Below are positions 1 to 9,344 of a stretch of 13,445 nucleotides of DNA, piece by piece (positions within the stretch are counted from its first letter, which is position 1; each line of letters begins with the position of its first letter). Source of the DNA: Physocladia obscura (lineage: Eukaryota; Chytridiomycota; Chytridiomycetes; Chytridiales; Chytriomycetaceae); NCBI GenBank assembly GCA_027596945.1, contig JADGJH010000265.1, positions 9,551-22,995 on the forward strand, written 5' to 3'. A model generated the notes under the pieces. It did no database searches, had not been told where the DNA came from, and saw nothing but the letters and a program-made list of their open reading frames with translations. The position numbers and the translations under genes are program-made.

Positions 1-72
1 TTTGTTTTTTTTTGTTTTTTTTTTTAAATCAAAAAACAAAAAAACATGGGCAAACCAAAAGATTTATCTCAC
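1..72 (-). other. 3' part of an INTS9 intron, running off the window
   Basis: On the minus strand a GTGAGA donor begins at 72, directly after the last readable INTS9 exon. No AG acceptor appears before the window edge, so the intron continues to the left. The stretch is almost only T on the plus strand (A on the minus strand), broken by a few short words. No other gene is seen here. If the donor were not used, the frame would stop two codons later, well short of the expected INTS9 length. Confidence 0.6.
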
Positions 73-718
73 AATATATTCATTGAACCTGACACGATTT
101 ATTTTTTCAATGCATGATTGCGCCTCATTATTGGAATAGCACGGCTGCATTACACCATCGGCATTCAATACTTGCGGATTGCTAAAACAAAAATTTAATG
201 AAAAAATAAAATGAGCCAGATCGTCTCACCTCCTTATGAATTCCTCCAATCTTAACTTTCCAAACGCAACAGTTGGATCGGTTGCAAATATTTTTCCTTT
301 ATATGGAAACAATTTATTTTAGTCAGAAGTCGCCAAATGTAAAATCACAAACGTATACCATTGAAACCGCCAAATTCGGATATATACGGAAGAGCCAAAA
401 ATGTTTCGTGGTTCGAAATCAAAACCACATTGATTCTTTGAATGGTTTTCGCATCGAGGTGTGGAATAACGTTTTGAACGGGAGCCGATGCACCAAATTC
501 GGATATTGCACAATCGAGAAGTATGCTGGATGCGTGGTGCGAATGTTTGTTATCGTTTTCATTTGTTTGTTATAAAAACTCACGTGAAGCTGTCGATCTC
601 GAGAATCCAACACGGCCAACGTGAGTTTGTTGCTGATGCTGCGTTAGTCTTATCCAGAATTGTTAAATAACTGAGCCGATTTTATTCTTGTATTTTTCAG
701 ACTCACCAAGTGCGACAT
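73..718 (-). CDS. INTS9: Integrator complex subunit 9-like protein, 5' part (5 exons)
   Basis: Exons on the minus strand read 718-707, 648-584, 525-359, 296-230 and 181-73. All junctions are GT...AG (introns 58, 58, 62 and 48 bp) and the frame stays open for 140 residues before leaving the window. The protein opens with a PCWILEIDSFTILLDCA stretch like the INTS9 N-terminus (PC..L......I.LDC). Next come a VVLISNHETFLALPYI segment and a GGFNGKIFATDPT segment, both matching INTS9 block by block. INTS9 is the catalytically dead metallo-beta-lactamase/beta-CASP partner of the INTS11 nuclease in the nuclear Integrator complex, which cleaves snRNA and other RNA polymerase II transcripts. As in that family, the HxHxDH metal motif is replaced here (SNHETF). 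CPSF100 is the main alternative, but the LISN-ALPYI block favours INTS9. Exon 1 codes only four residues and is the least certain part. The transposon begins 38 bp upstream of the ATG. Confidence 0.85.
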
Positions 719-754
719 CAATGGTTCAATCCAGAAACACAATGATTTTTTTTT

Positions 755-756
755 TA
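755..756. repeat. TA target-site duplication, left copy
   Basis: A TA dinucleotide directly precedes the CAGCTGAT outer end of the left inverted repeat. A TA also follows the right inverted repeat (3804-3805). TA duplication is the usual target site of Tc1/mariner elements. The left TA lies at the end of a T run, so a chance TA cannot be excluded from this side alone. Confidence 0.75.
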
Positions 757-856
757 CAGCTGATATCAAAACGATTCATAAAGAAAAAAAAATGGAATTT
801 CCGAAAATGTATGTAGTGGACTATTGTAGTCTATTATGGGGTCTCCTAAAACTAAC
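757..856 (+). repeat. Left terminal inverted repeat of the transposon
   Basis: This 100-bp stretch starts CAGCTGATATCAAAACGATT and ends with a GTCTCCTAAAACTAA block. Read against the reverse complement of 3694-3803 it matches along its whole length, including a shared ATGTATGTAGTG core. There are scattered substitutions, and one insertion of roughly 10 bp in the right copy. The proposed first exon of the passenger gene lies inside it. Confidence 0.85.
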
Positions 857-2478
857 TGGATTTACATAAAGGAATGGCAGTGATGAAAACTATCTGTTGG
901 CACCTCAAACAGTGCCAGCTGGTTTGACTCAAATAAATATTGCGCACTATGTTTCAAGTGCCTTCAATGCCATAAAGTGTCAGATTTGTGTGATTGCAAC
1001 CAAAGCAATGCCCCTAAAACTGATTCAACAATCAAGAAAGTTATGCTACAAGGAACACCTGTGATCACTTTCCTTTCCACAAGACAGATCAATATTAACA
1101 CTTCTCCAGGTTCTGGAGATCATGTTCATTTTTGCAATGCTGAGCAAAGCTGCTATAGTCAATACTGGAACTGGAAAGTAACAAAGATTGGCAAAGCAGT
1201 CATAGCAAGAATTCGCGAAGATATACTGCAAGACATCACATCAGCAGCTCCATCTCCATCTCCAACAGCACAAACAAAGCGAAAATTAATTCCAGTCTCT
1301 CCATCTCACCAAAACAAAAAAAAACCAAAGAGCTTTATTCTGAGGAGGATAATGACAAAGAAAATGGTAAGCTCTTGTTTTGTGCAGTTATTTTCTCTCT
1401 AATCACAGTCAGGGCTAGATCACGTGTTCATAACAGTGGCGCTTCATGTTCCTGCAACATACTTGGAAGAGGATTGCACACAAGTTCAAATTCCCTCATT
1501 AATTGAGTCTTTACAATCATTCTGTGCTTTTTTGAATAATGAATTGCCTGATTGGGATCCTGAGTTGTGGGAGAAGCCTACCTTTTACAGTGAGACGCAT
1601 GGAAAAAACCCAGTTCTAAGCCTTCGAAATTTGGAGCATTTGCAATCTATTTTAAAATTGTATAAAACATCAAAAAAGCCAACATTTATTCTGAAAAAAA
1701 AGAAAAGTAAGTGCCGCTCCATCACATGTTACTTTTTAAAATTAAAACACAAAATAAAATAGGTAGCAATAAAAATTCAGGAGTTTCAAATAGTGACTTA
1801 GGATATGCATTTTGCAAATCAGGATCAGTTCTGGAAAATAGTGCTGCAGCAACTTTTGGAAAATTATTGGATGAGAGGTATAAAGGTAACTGCTTAATTA
1901 ACAGCGATGGCTGTTTGCATGAAATTATCAATGGAATCACTGTACATTTGAAGCTGTCATCAGAACAGAAGGCAGCATGGATTCAACAGTTGGTAAGCCA
2001 ACTGAAAAATTTTGCTTTACTCTCAAATTTGAAGATTGCAAAAATACCTTTGGTTGACATTGATAGCCCACCAAACTTGAGTTTGTTTGACACAGAACAT
2101 TATCTAAGACAGACAAATGCTTCAAATTTTTGATCATTGCAACTGTTAGCAACACCATCTATACAACCCTTACCAAATCAACACTTGTCAAATCAACCAA
2201 AGATCATTCAATTGTACAAGTTTGATAAAACAACTGGCAAACCAACAATGTTAACAGGAAGACTGGTCCTTGAAAAAGAAGTTACTCTTGTTTCTGTGCT
2301 TGCAAAAGCAAGACTTCCGACAAAACTTCCAAGTAAGTTTTTGACAGCCTGGGATCTTGAAGATCTTGAATACACAAAATCTCAAATTTTTTTTGAGTCA
2401 AAACTCTCTGAAGTTCTAACAAAGTCAGAAACTCAAATAGTCATAAAAATGCAAAAAGAGATTCCACTTGAGTACTGA
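792..2478 (+). CDS. Transposon passenger protein, unknown function, cysteine-rich N-terminus
   Basis: I do not recognise this family. Proposed exons are 792-808, 913-1366, 1409-1706, 1763-2080 and 2150-2478, giving 471 residues with consistent phase at every join. Three introns are secure because their donors and acceptors fit (42-56 bp). The first exon (in the inverted repeat, followed by a 104-bp intron) and the last intron are inferred. Near the N-terminus is a C-x2-C-x2-C-x2-C-x6-C-x-C cluster (residues 16-34 in this model, YCALCFKCLQCHKVSDLCDC), which suggests zinc binding. A lysine/serine/proline-rich stretch follows, then an acidic-aromatic segment (DWDPELWEKPTFY) and a helical Gln/Leu-rich part. 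An in-frame TGA at 2131-2133 must be spliced out by the 69-bp intron 2081-2149, or else this copy is broken there. The gene converges on the transposase and may serve transposition or regulation; that is inference only. Confidence 0.7.
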
Positions 2479-2566
2479 TGTAAAAGTTTTCATACATTTT
2501 TTTTCTTTGGTTTTGAGAAATATATCAATTTTTAAGTTAGCTATTTTTTACACATAATTTGCATGC

Positions 2567-3673
2567 TCAAAACAGGCATCCAGCATCATCATTAATTATC
2601 ATGCAAGCCTCAAAGACTGCATCATCCTGAGCAACATGTTGTAATCATTCTTTATGCTTGCGCAAATATGATTTTATTGTTGCAAAGCTTTGCTCAATCT
2701 GATTTTGTTTATTTAGACAATGATAATAAAATTGCAAGGAAAATTATTACTGGATTTAAATTAGGTGAATATGGAGGTAAGAAGATAAGCAAAACACCAA
2801 CTTTTTCACATTCTGCTTTTATACATGGATCTTTATGTATTTTGCAGTTATCCAAAACCAACACACTTTCATGTTGTGGGTATGCATTCATTTTCAGAAG
2901 CTATATTAAACTTATATATGAATTTAAAGTTAAATGATAAAAATATAAACAAACCAAGTCTTCAGTCAGCCATTCCAAAATGTCTTTTGCATTCATACTT
3001 CCTTTTATTGAGAATGATATTAACCCTCGCAATGAAACTCCATCAACAATTGAATGGCCAGTTCCATGCACAAATGAACTATTTATTTGAGCTCTTAAAC
3101 CAGCCCATGCATAGCTCCACCGTCGTTGAAGTGTTTTCTTGTTAACTGCAGATTTGTCTGACATGATATTGAAAAATTTGTCAATCATCTTCATTTCACT
3201 CCACAGCTACAACAGACATCTAAATAGTATAAATTTAACGTATTTTAAATAGATATTTAATGGCTCACCTGTTTGTGATTGAATCCAAGATGGTGCAAGT
3301 ACTGCCAGACTGTTAGAATACTAATAGATTGACCAGATACAGTGTAGACTTCTTTGACAAGCTCTTCCAAATACCAATCAACTTGAATTTTCATGAGTGC
3401 TTGTATATGCTATTTTATAACCAAGTTTGAGACTATCAAAATGCAAATGGACAGACATACCACAAGAACACGAGCATCCAACAGCCTCTTCCTGCCTCTC
3501 ATTTGTGTAAATGGATTTCAAATTGTTCCAAATGATGTAAAATACTTCCAGGTTTGTCAAACAAGCATAACATCAAGATAAAACTGATCTGCTGTTTTTG
3601 AAAAGCTCAATCCTTCCAAAAGCCCACAGATAACCTGCCAAAGTAGCGCATCAGGGTACTGAATGTGCCCCAT
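2567..3673 (-). CDS. Tc1/mariner (DD34E) transposase, multi-exon, N-terminal part probably frame-damaged
   Basis: Clear minus-strand exons are 3409-3269, 3206-2955, 2900-2751 and 2698-2567, all joined in phase 0 with 52-62 bp introns. They give the RNase H-like catalytic core. First Asp is in IMSDKSAVNKKT, then comes an RRWSYAWAGLRAQ block, second Asp in VLVLDNCKIH, and PPYSPNLNPIE with the Glu exactly 34 residues after the second Asp. The last intron falls between the Pro and Ile of LNPIE, so the catalytic Glu is seen only after splicing. Upstream lie an ATG at 3673 and a helix-turn-helix-like YPDALLWQVICGLLEGLSFS segment. A PGSILHHLEQFE segment and RGRKRLLDARVLV follow, in different frames and with stops between them, so this part carries frameshifts or unusual splicing. 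The residue after the first Asp is Lys, where relatives usually have Glu. The enzyme cuts and pastes the element by binding its inverted repeats. Confidence 0.85.
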
Positions 3674-3693
3674 CTTCTATATTTGCCTAATTC

Positions 3694-3803
3694 ATTAGTT
3701 TTGGGAGACCCAATGATAGACCACAATATGCCACAATAATTCACTACATACATCTACAGGAATTCCAATATTTTTTTTCGATCAATCTTTTTGAAATCAG
3801 CTG
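3694..3803 (-). repeat. Right terminal inverted repeat of the transposon
   Basis: This is the reverse-complement partner of 757-856, ending in ATCAGCTG at 3803. Both copies share the outer tip, the A-rich block, the ATGTATGTAGTG core and the inner GGTCTCC-AAAACTAA block. The right copy has about 10 extra bases in its inner half. The transposase ATG at 3673 lies about 20 bp inside it. Confidence 0.85.
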
Positions 3804-3805
3804 TA
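3804..3805. repeat. TA target-site duplication, right copy
   Basis: The TA follows the CAGCTG tip (as reverse complement) of the right inverted repeat and pairs with 755-756, as expected for Tc1/mariner insertion. Confidence 0.75.
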
Positions 3806-3985
3806 AATTGTATCCATGGTGAAGTTTTTTAAATTTATAATCTTTCACTTTCCACATGATTTCGCTGACGTGGTGAAGTCAGCGAATTCGCCACCACCCA
3901 CGATTTTCGAAATTTGTCATGTATTTGTCATTTGTATTTCTCCGCAGTGGCGACGAACAGTTAGCAAAAATTTCTTTTGTTTCGG
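3806..3985. promoter_or_regulatory. Remaining part of a divergent INTS9/ABCC promoter
   Basis: This 180-bp stretch lies between the transposon and the ABCC start codon. Without the transposon, the two divergent start codons (718 minus, 3986 plus) would be only about 220 bp apart, which fits a shared promoter. A TATAAA-like word on the minus strand (3834-3839) points toward INTS9. By counting, it would lie roughly 70 bp upstream of the INTS9 ATG if the element were absent. A strong inverted repeat lies at 3861-3886. No coding sequence is seen. The assignment is inferred from position and these words only. Confidence 0.45.
3861..3886. promoter_or_regulatory. 9-bp inverted repeat with TGACGTGG core, possible factor-binding site
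   Basis: TTCGCTGAC at 3861-3869 is repeated in reverse complement as GTCAGCGAA at 3878-3886, with an 8-bp spacer. The left arm runs into TGACGTGG, which holds the ACGT core bound by many bZIP factors. It lies about 100 bp upstream of the ABCC start codon. A two-fold binding site is plausible, but no factor can be named. Confidence 0.4.
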
Positions 3986-6900
3986 ATGCAGTTCTGCTTG
4001 ATTCCGTTTTCCGTGTGGGATCCCAATGGCGGACCCGATTTCAGCCAGTGCTTTGAAGAAAGGTTTGTCCGCAATCACCACATTACCGCGCATTCCAGAA
4101 TTAAACTCAGCGTGAACAATTCAATCAATATTAAGCATTCTGGCTGTTATCCCCAACGCAATCTTTCTTCTATTTGCTGTCTTCCGCCTTCGCTATTTGC
4201 ACAATAGGCCTACACTGGTCGTTCCGCTGGACAGTTGGCATCTTCGAACAAACAAGGTGAAATAGCCTTTTTTCTTACCCTGAAAAGCTGCTAACAAGCC
4301 AATTCGTAAAGCTTATCACGTCCGTAACAGTAATTGTGGCTTTTATTGCAATAATTTTAAATGTTGCTGTTGTGAATTCGAATCAAAGAAGCGGTTCATC
4401 TATTCTTTCTGCCGTTTTTTACTTCGTTGGGTCACTAGCAGCAGTTGCTGTTCTTGTCCTTGAGCACACTCGGTTCTATCGTGCTTCGACTGGATTGATG
4501 CTTTACTGGCTGTTTTCATTCTGGGTGTGGATAATACGCGTCCGAACTCTTTATAATTTGGTATTGTTCATCGTCTTTTTTTTTTGGTTTTCGAATTCTC
4601 ACTCTTATTACAGGAACAAGCAAACGCCATAACTGCATTTTCAATTATTCAGCTCATTTTGACTGCCTTTGCGTTTATTCTGGAAAACTTTACTTTCATT
4701 CCAGATGAATCTGGTAGGAGAGTTCGACCCAGTCCATTGGTAACTTTATTTCAAATAAAACTGCCATTGAAAATTTCAATTAATCTTTAAAATTAGGGTT
4801 CAAATGTTAATGTGTTTGCAAGAATTTCATATTGGTACATGCAGCCTCTTATGATTCTCGGATCACGCCGAGAGCTTACAATTGCTGATTTATGGCGTCC
4901 TGATAATAATCAAACAAGCGCAGCGATACTCAAGAAATTCAACATCAAATGGAAAAAGGAAATTGAACGTTCGAAACTCTACAAAACGAATCCTCAAATA
5001 CTTCGTTCGATTATTTATGCGTTCCATCCCTCTCTTCTTGTCGGGCTCGCCCACTATGCAATCAATTTTACGTGTTCATTTTTGGAGCCAATCTTGCTAC
5101 AAAGCATGTTGACGTTTATTGCTACACCGACTCAGTCGTATATTGGATATGTTATTGCTGTTGCGATTTTTTTAAATGCTATTACAAGTGTTATCACAAA
5201 TGTACAACTTTTTATTGCCGGAATGAGCGTCGGGTTTGTTTCCTTATTCTTTTTTTTTCTTTACTTTTATCTGAATTACTTTTGTTTTTTAGTTATCAAG
5301 TTCGGTCGTCGCTGTGCAGTGCAATCTTTCGTAAATCGTTGAATTTGACAAATACGTCAAGACAATCCACCTCGACTGGGCAAATCAACAACATGCTGTG
5401 CGTTCATTTTTTATTATTTTTCTTCAATAAATTAATAATTCCAAACAGGGCTGCTGATACTAATCATATCATGTGGTTCATGACAATGGCTTATGATCCT
5501 GTGGGAAGTATGTCTACACTTGTTTTTTAGCAAATTTTTAACTTGACCCTGCTCAAAAGTTCCGGTGAAAATTGTAGCGGCACTATACCTGCTGTGGCAG
5601 CAACTGGGAGCCGCCTGCTTAGGTGGTCTCGCAGTGACGATTATCGCTTTTCCACTTCAAGCTTTTATCGGAAAACAATTAATGCACGGTTTCGATGTTA
5701 AGCAAGCCCGAGGCGATACGCGAATTGAGATCGTAAACGAATCGCTTACAAGCATCAAGTTGCTTAAATTATATGGATGGGATCTCCTTTTCCATCAACG
5801 AGTCAGTCAAGCCCGGCAGGAAGAATTGAAGAGCATCAAATCGATTGGGATTTGGAAATCCTTCGACACATTTGTTTCCACTGTAACTCCATTGTTTGTG
5901 TCTCTAACTAGTTTTGCGATATTTTCGGCGGTCAATTCAGGAACTGGTCAAGTTTTGGATGCGACGCGCATTTTTGTGTCACTGTCGCTGTTTAATATCT
6001 TAGCGCAACCGATTCAATCAATTGGATTTCTATTTTCTGGTGGATCTGCAGCTTATATCTCGTTACAACGAATGCGAGATGTTTGTTTATTTTTATAGTT
6101 TATCTATTCGTTGTTGATTTGTTTTTTTCGTTCAACAGTTCTTGCTGTTGGAGGAACTTGACGAAACCAATGTTGAACGGGAAATTTCAAGTGATGGAAA
6201 CGTAGTTCACGTGGAAAACGGCTCCTTTAAATGGGATTCAGCTTCTTCAGAAAAAATCCTAGAAAACATCAATTTTGTGAGAAATGTTTTATTTTACATA
6301 TTTTGCTCAATATACACCATTTAAATTTTACAGGTTATCAAAAAAGGCTCTCTTGCAGCCGTTATTGGGCGAGTTGGAACTGGGAAAAGCTCGCTGATTT
6401 CGACTCTACTAGGAGAAATGTATAAGGAAAGCGGTAAAGTTCGGGTTTCTGGTTCAATTGCCTACGTAAGCCAACAAGCATGGATCGAAAACGCAACTGT
6501 TCGCGATAATATTCTTTTTGGATCTGAATATGATGAAGCCAAATTTTCAGGTTTGTTCATTTGACAATATAAAAAATAAAAAAACGATAAAAAAACAGCA
6601 ATTATTGACGCTTGCGCACTACGCAACGATTTAAAGCTGCTTACAGCGGGAGATCTTACAGAAATCGGTGAAAAGGGCGTGAATCTCTCTGGAGGGCAGA
6701 AACAACGCTTGGCTTTAGCGCGAGCTGTATATAACGACGCCGAAATATACATTCTAGACGACGCATTATCAGCAGTTGATGCGCATGTTGACAAACATAT
6801 TTTTGACAATGTTCTTGGACCACGTGGGCTCCTCTCAAACAAGACTCGCATTTTTGTTACTCATGGCGTTCACCACCTTCCTGCCTGCGATTCGATTCTA

Positions 6901-9068
6901 GTTGTTAAAGACAAAACTGTTGTTCAACAAGGCTCATATGACGAATTGATGGCAATTGAAGGAGGAACTTTTAAAATTTTGATCGACGAATTCGCTCACG
7001 ATGTATCTGTGGAAACTTTTTCGGACTCAACTGATGTGGACACGAACTCACTTGAAAAAAAATTAGATATCGTAGACGATGCATTCCTTATCGCGACAGA
7101 AAAACACCAGAATGTTTTTGCAGAGGATGGAAAACTTATGAAAAAAGAAGATGCTGGGAAAGGACTCGCCAAAACTTCAGTTTTTATTGCGTATGCTCGT
7201 GCAGCAGGAATTATTTGGATAGTTATTTCGTTTTCTCTTCTCACTGTTGGTCAAATTGCAACAGTTGGAACTGGAATTTGGCTTGACAATTGGTCGAGCA
7301 ATGCTGGAGACGATTCCGGTCATTCCAATGGATATTATTTGGGAATATATGGAACTCTTGTGGTTGTAGCATCATCGCTTATTTTACTGACAAACTTGAC
7401 AATGTATATTAAAGTTGGTCAGAACGCTGCGAAAGTAAGCGGTTTCTTTTTATTTTTCTCCAGCTGTTCGCTAATTTTAGAATGTTAAAGGTGATGCATA
7501 GCAGCATGTTAAAAGGCGTTTTGCATGCACCCATGTCATTTTTTGATACAAATCCGTTGGGAAGGTACCACTTTTTATGATAGTTCTTTTTCAGTATACT
7601 TATCAGTAAAACAGAATTACAAATCGATTTGTTGGTGACATTCAAGTTGTTGATGAACAGCTTGTCGAAACTTACGTAATTTTTTTAACTTATCTTGCTT
7701 CGTCAATTTCTACCATCATTATTATTTGCTCTATCACTCCTTTGTTCTTGACGTTGATTCTTCCGATTATTGGTTTCTATTATTACATTCAAAACTACTA
7801 TTTGCGTACTGCTCAAGCTATTCAGCGTATTTCCAGACTCACGAATTCGCCTGTTTATGCTCTTGCAAATACCACGTTCACTGGAATCAGTACGGTACGC
7901 GCATTTGACAAGTCTCTGGCATATCAGGAGAAAAATAACATTCTACAAGATGATATGCAAACAAGTTTCCTGTCGCAAATGGCTGCAAACAAATGGCTTC
8001 AGTTGCGCCTTGAAGGTCTCGGCGCATTCATTACTTTTGGAGCAGCACTATTCGCTGTGGTGGAACGAAACACTATCAGCGCAGGAAGCGTCGGACTCTC
8101 GCTTGGATATGCACTGCAGCTGACGCAATACTTGTATCACACAATGCGAATGTTTGGAAATGTTCAAAACAGCGGTGTTTCCTTGGAGCGAATTTTTGAA
8201 TACTTCAACTTAGCTAGTGAGGCTGCGCAGCATACCACTTATTCTGTTCCTAAAGACTGGCCGCAGGAAGGAAAGATTGTTTTCAAGGACTTAAATATGC
8301 GGTATCGTGAAGAAACTCCGTTGATCCTAAACGGAATTTCATTTAACATCAATGGCGGCGAAAAAGTCGGAATTGTTGGACGTACCGGTGCAGGAAAGAG
8401 TAGTCTTTCTGTTGCACTTTTTCGCTTGGTTGAAGCAGAACGAGGAACAATTAAAGTGGACGGTGTGGATATCGCGAAAATTGGGTTGAATCTTCTGCGT
8501 ACCAGATTCACAATCATTCCACAAGAGCCTGTTCTTTTTGGTGCTTCTGTTCGGGATAATATTGATCCTGAGCATGAGCACTCAGACGAAACAATTTGGC
8601 GAGCTTTGGATGCGTCATACTTGAAAGAACGATTCTCTGGCCATGAGGATGGCTTGGAGCAAAAAATTAAATCTGGAGGAGACAACATGAGTGTTGGTGA
8701 GCGGCAATTATTCTGTCTGGCCAGAGCGATTCTCCGTAACACTAAAGTTCTTGTCCTTGGTGAGATTTTTTTTTTTGTTTTTTTTTTGTTTGAATTTTAT
8801 TTAAATTAAATATTTTACAGATGAAGCAACTGCTGGAATTGACCTTGAAACTGACTCTTTGATTCAAGCCACAATTAGAAATGAATTTAAAGATGCAACT
8901 GTCTTGACAATTGCGCACAGAATCCAAACAATTCTGGACAGTGACAAAATTATGGTCTTGAATGCTGGAACTGTGGAGGAAATGGACTCCCCTGCCAATT
9001 TACTCAAGAATCCAGATTCTGCATTTTCGAAACTTGCGGTGGCTGCAGGAGTGAAAGAAACCATTTGA
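3986..9068 (+). CDS. ABCC: ABCC/MRP-type full ABC transporter, 14 exons, 1450 residues
   Basis: Exons: 3986-4062, 4136-4256, 4312-4560, 4614-4739, 4797-5233, 5293-5397, 5449-5507, 5560-6080, 6139-6276, 6334-6550, 6599-7434, 7491-7564, 7615-8759, 8821-9068. All introns are GT...AG (48-73 bp) and every phase fits, ending in TGA. The layout is TMD0 (residues 1 to about 190), TMD1, NBD1, TMD2, NBD2, as in MRP1-like ABCC exporters of glutathione, glucuronide or other organic-anion conjugates. NBD1 has Walker A GRVGTGKS (623-630), the Q-loop near 658, LSGGQKQR (713-720), Walker [11 protein letters not shown] and His772. Asp738 stands where the catalytic Glu would be, as is typical of ABCC. NBD2 has GRTGAGKSS (1242-1250), Gln1290, a VGERQ signature (1345-1351), LDEAT with Glu1369, and His1400. 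The start was chosen because [13 protein letters not shown] resembles the MRP N-terminus. The acceptor at 4311 is chosen because a CTAAC branch site precedes it. It acts in the plasma or vacuolar membrane; the substrate is unknown. Confidence 0.93.
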
Positions 9069-9344
9069 TATTGGTTCAAATAAATTACTTATTACATGAC
9101 CTTGTTTTAAATTTTTTTTATTACTTTTAGTGTTAAAATTTATTTTCTGCGTTTTTGTCTCTCTTCTACTGACAATCCAGACAAATATTCTTTGAAAAAT
9201 GCTTTGTTATTAATATTAAAACGATTTTTCTTTCCTCCGCCGCTTCAGACTTTCAGACTTAATCGAAGTAGTTTTGCAATAAAAGGATGTTTTGGTTTCG
9301 AGAAAGACAAACAAAAAATAAAATGCATGCACTCTTGCTGCCTA
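9069..9344 (+). other. 3' flank of ABCC with polyadenylation-like signal; no gene
   Basis: An AATAAA word at 9079-9084 lies 11 bases after the transporter stop codon and is a fitting poly(A) signal for it. The rest is T-rich and AT-rich up to the end of the pseudogene, which faces the transporter tail to tail. No open frame with coding character is seen. Confidence 0.5.

Larger units (their letters stand above)
757..3803. mobile_element. Tc1/mariner-type DNA transposon with a passenger gene
   Basis: This 3047-bp element is bounded by CAGCTGAT outer tips, long inverted repeats (757-856 and 3694-3803) and a TA on each side. Inside are two convergent multi-exon genes. A DD34E transposase (IS630/Tc1/mariner superfamily) lies on the minus strand at 2567-3673, and a larger unknown gene on the plus strand at 792-2478. 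The two stop codons are 88 bp apart. Most Tc1/mariner elements are 1.2-2.5 kb with one gene, so the second gene is unusual. The inverted repeats have diverged and the 5' part of the transposase looks frame-damaged, so this copy is probably old and may not move by itself. It sits between the divergent INTS9 and ABCC genes. Confidence 0.9.

Noticed and set aside
273..575. Plus-strand open frame of 100 codons
   Set aside because: It lies opposite INTS9 exons 3 and 4 and shows no family features; the minus-strand reading explains the region.
601..756. Apparent plus-strand gene with a GTGAGT...TTTTCAG intron (620-700) interrupted by the transposon
   Set aside because: The same bases read as INTS9 exons 1 and 2 with donors on the minus strand and a clear protein match; the plus-strand frame has no recognisable product.
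4026..4110. Alternative ABCC start at ATGGCGGACCCG
   Set aside because: This frame stops after about 28 codons, while the ATG at 3986 gives an MRP-like N-terminus that joins in phase to exon 2.
4257..4287. Shorter second ABCC intron ending at 4287
   Set aside because: It keeps the frame but would be only 31 bp, with the CTAAC branch-like site downstream of the acceptor; ending at 4311 is more likely, though not proven.
6462..6851. Minus-strand open frame of 129 codons
   Set aside because: It is antisense to the NBD1 coding exons, which carry all the conserved ABC motifs.
8239..8742. Minus-strand open frame of 167 codons
   Set aside because: It is a shadow of the conserved NBD2 exon on the other strand.
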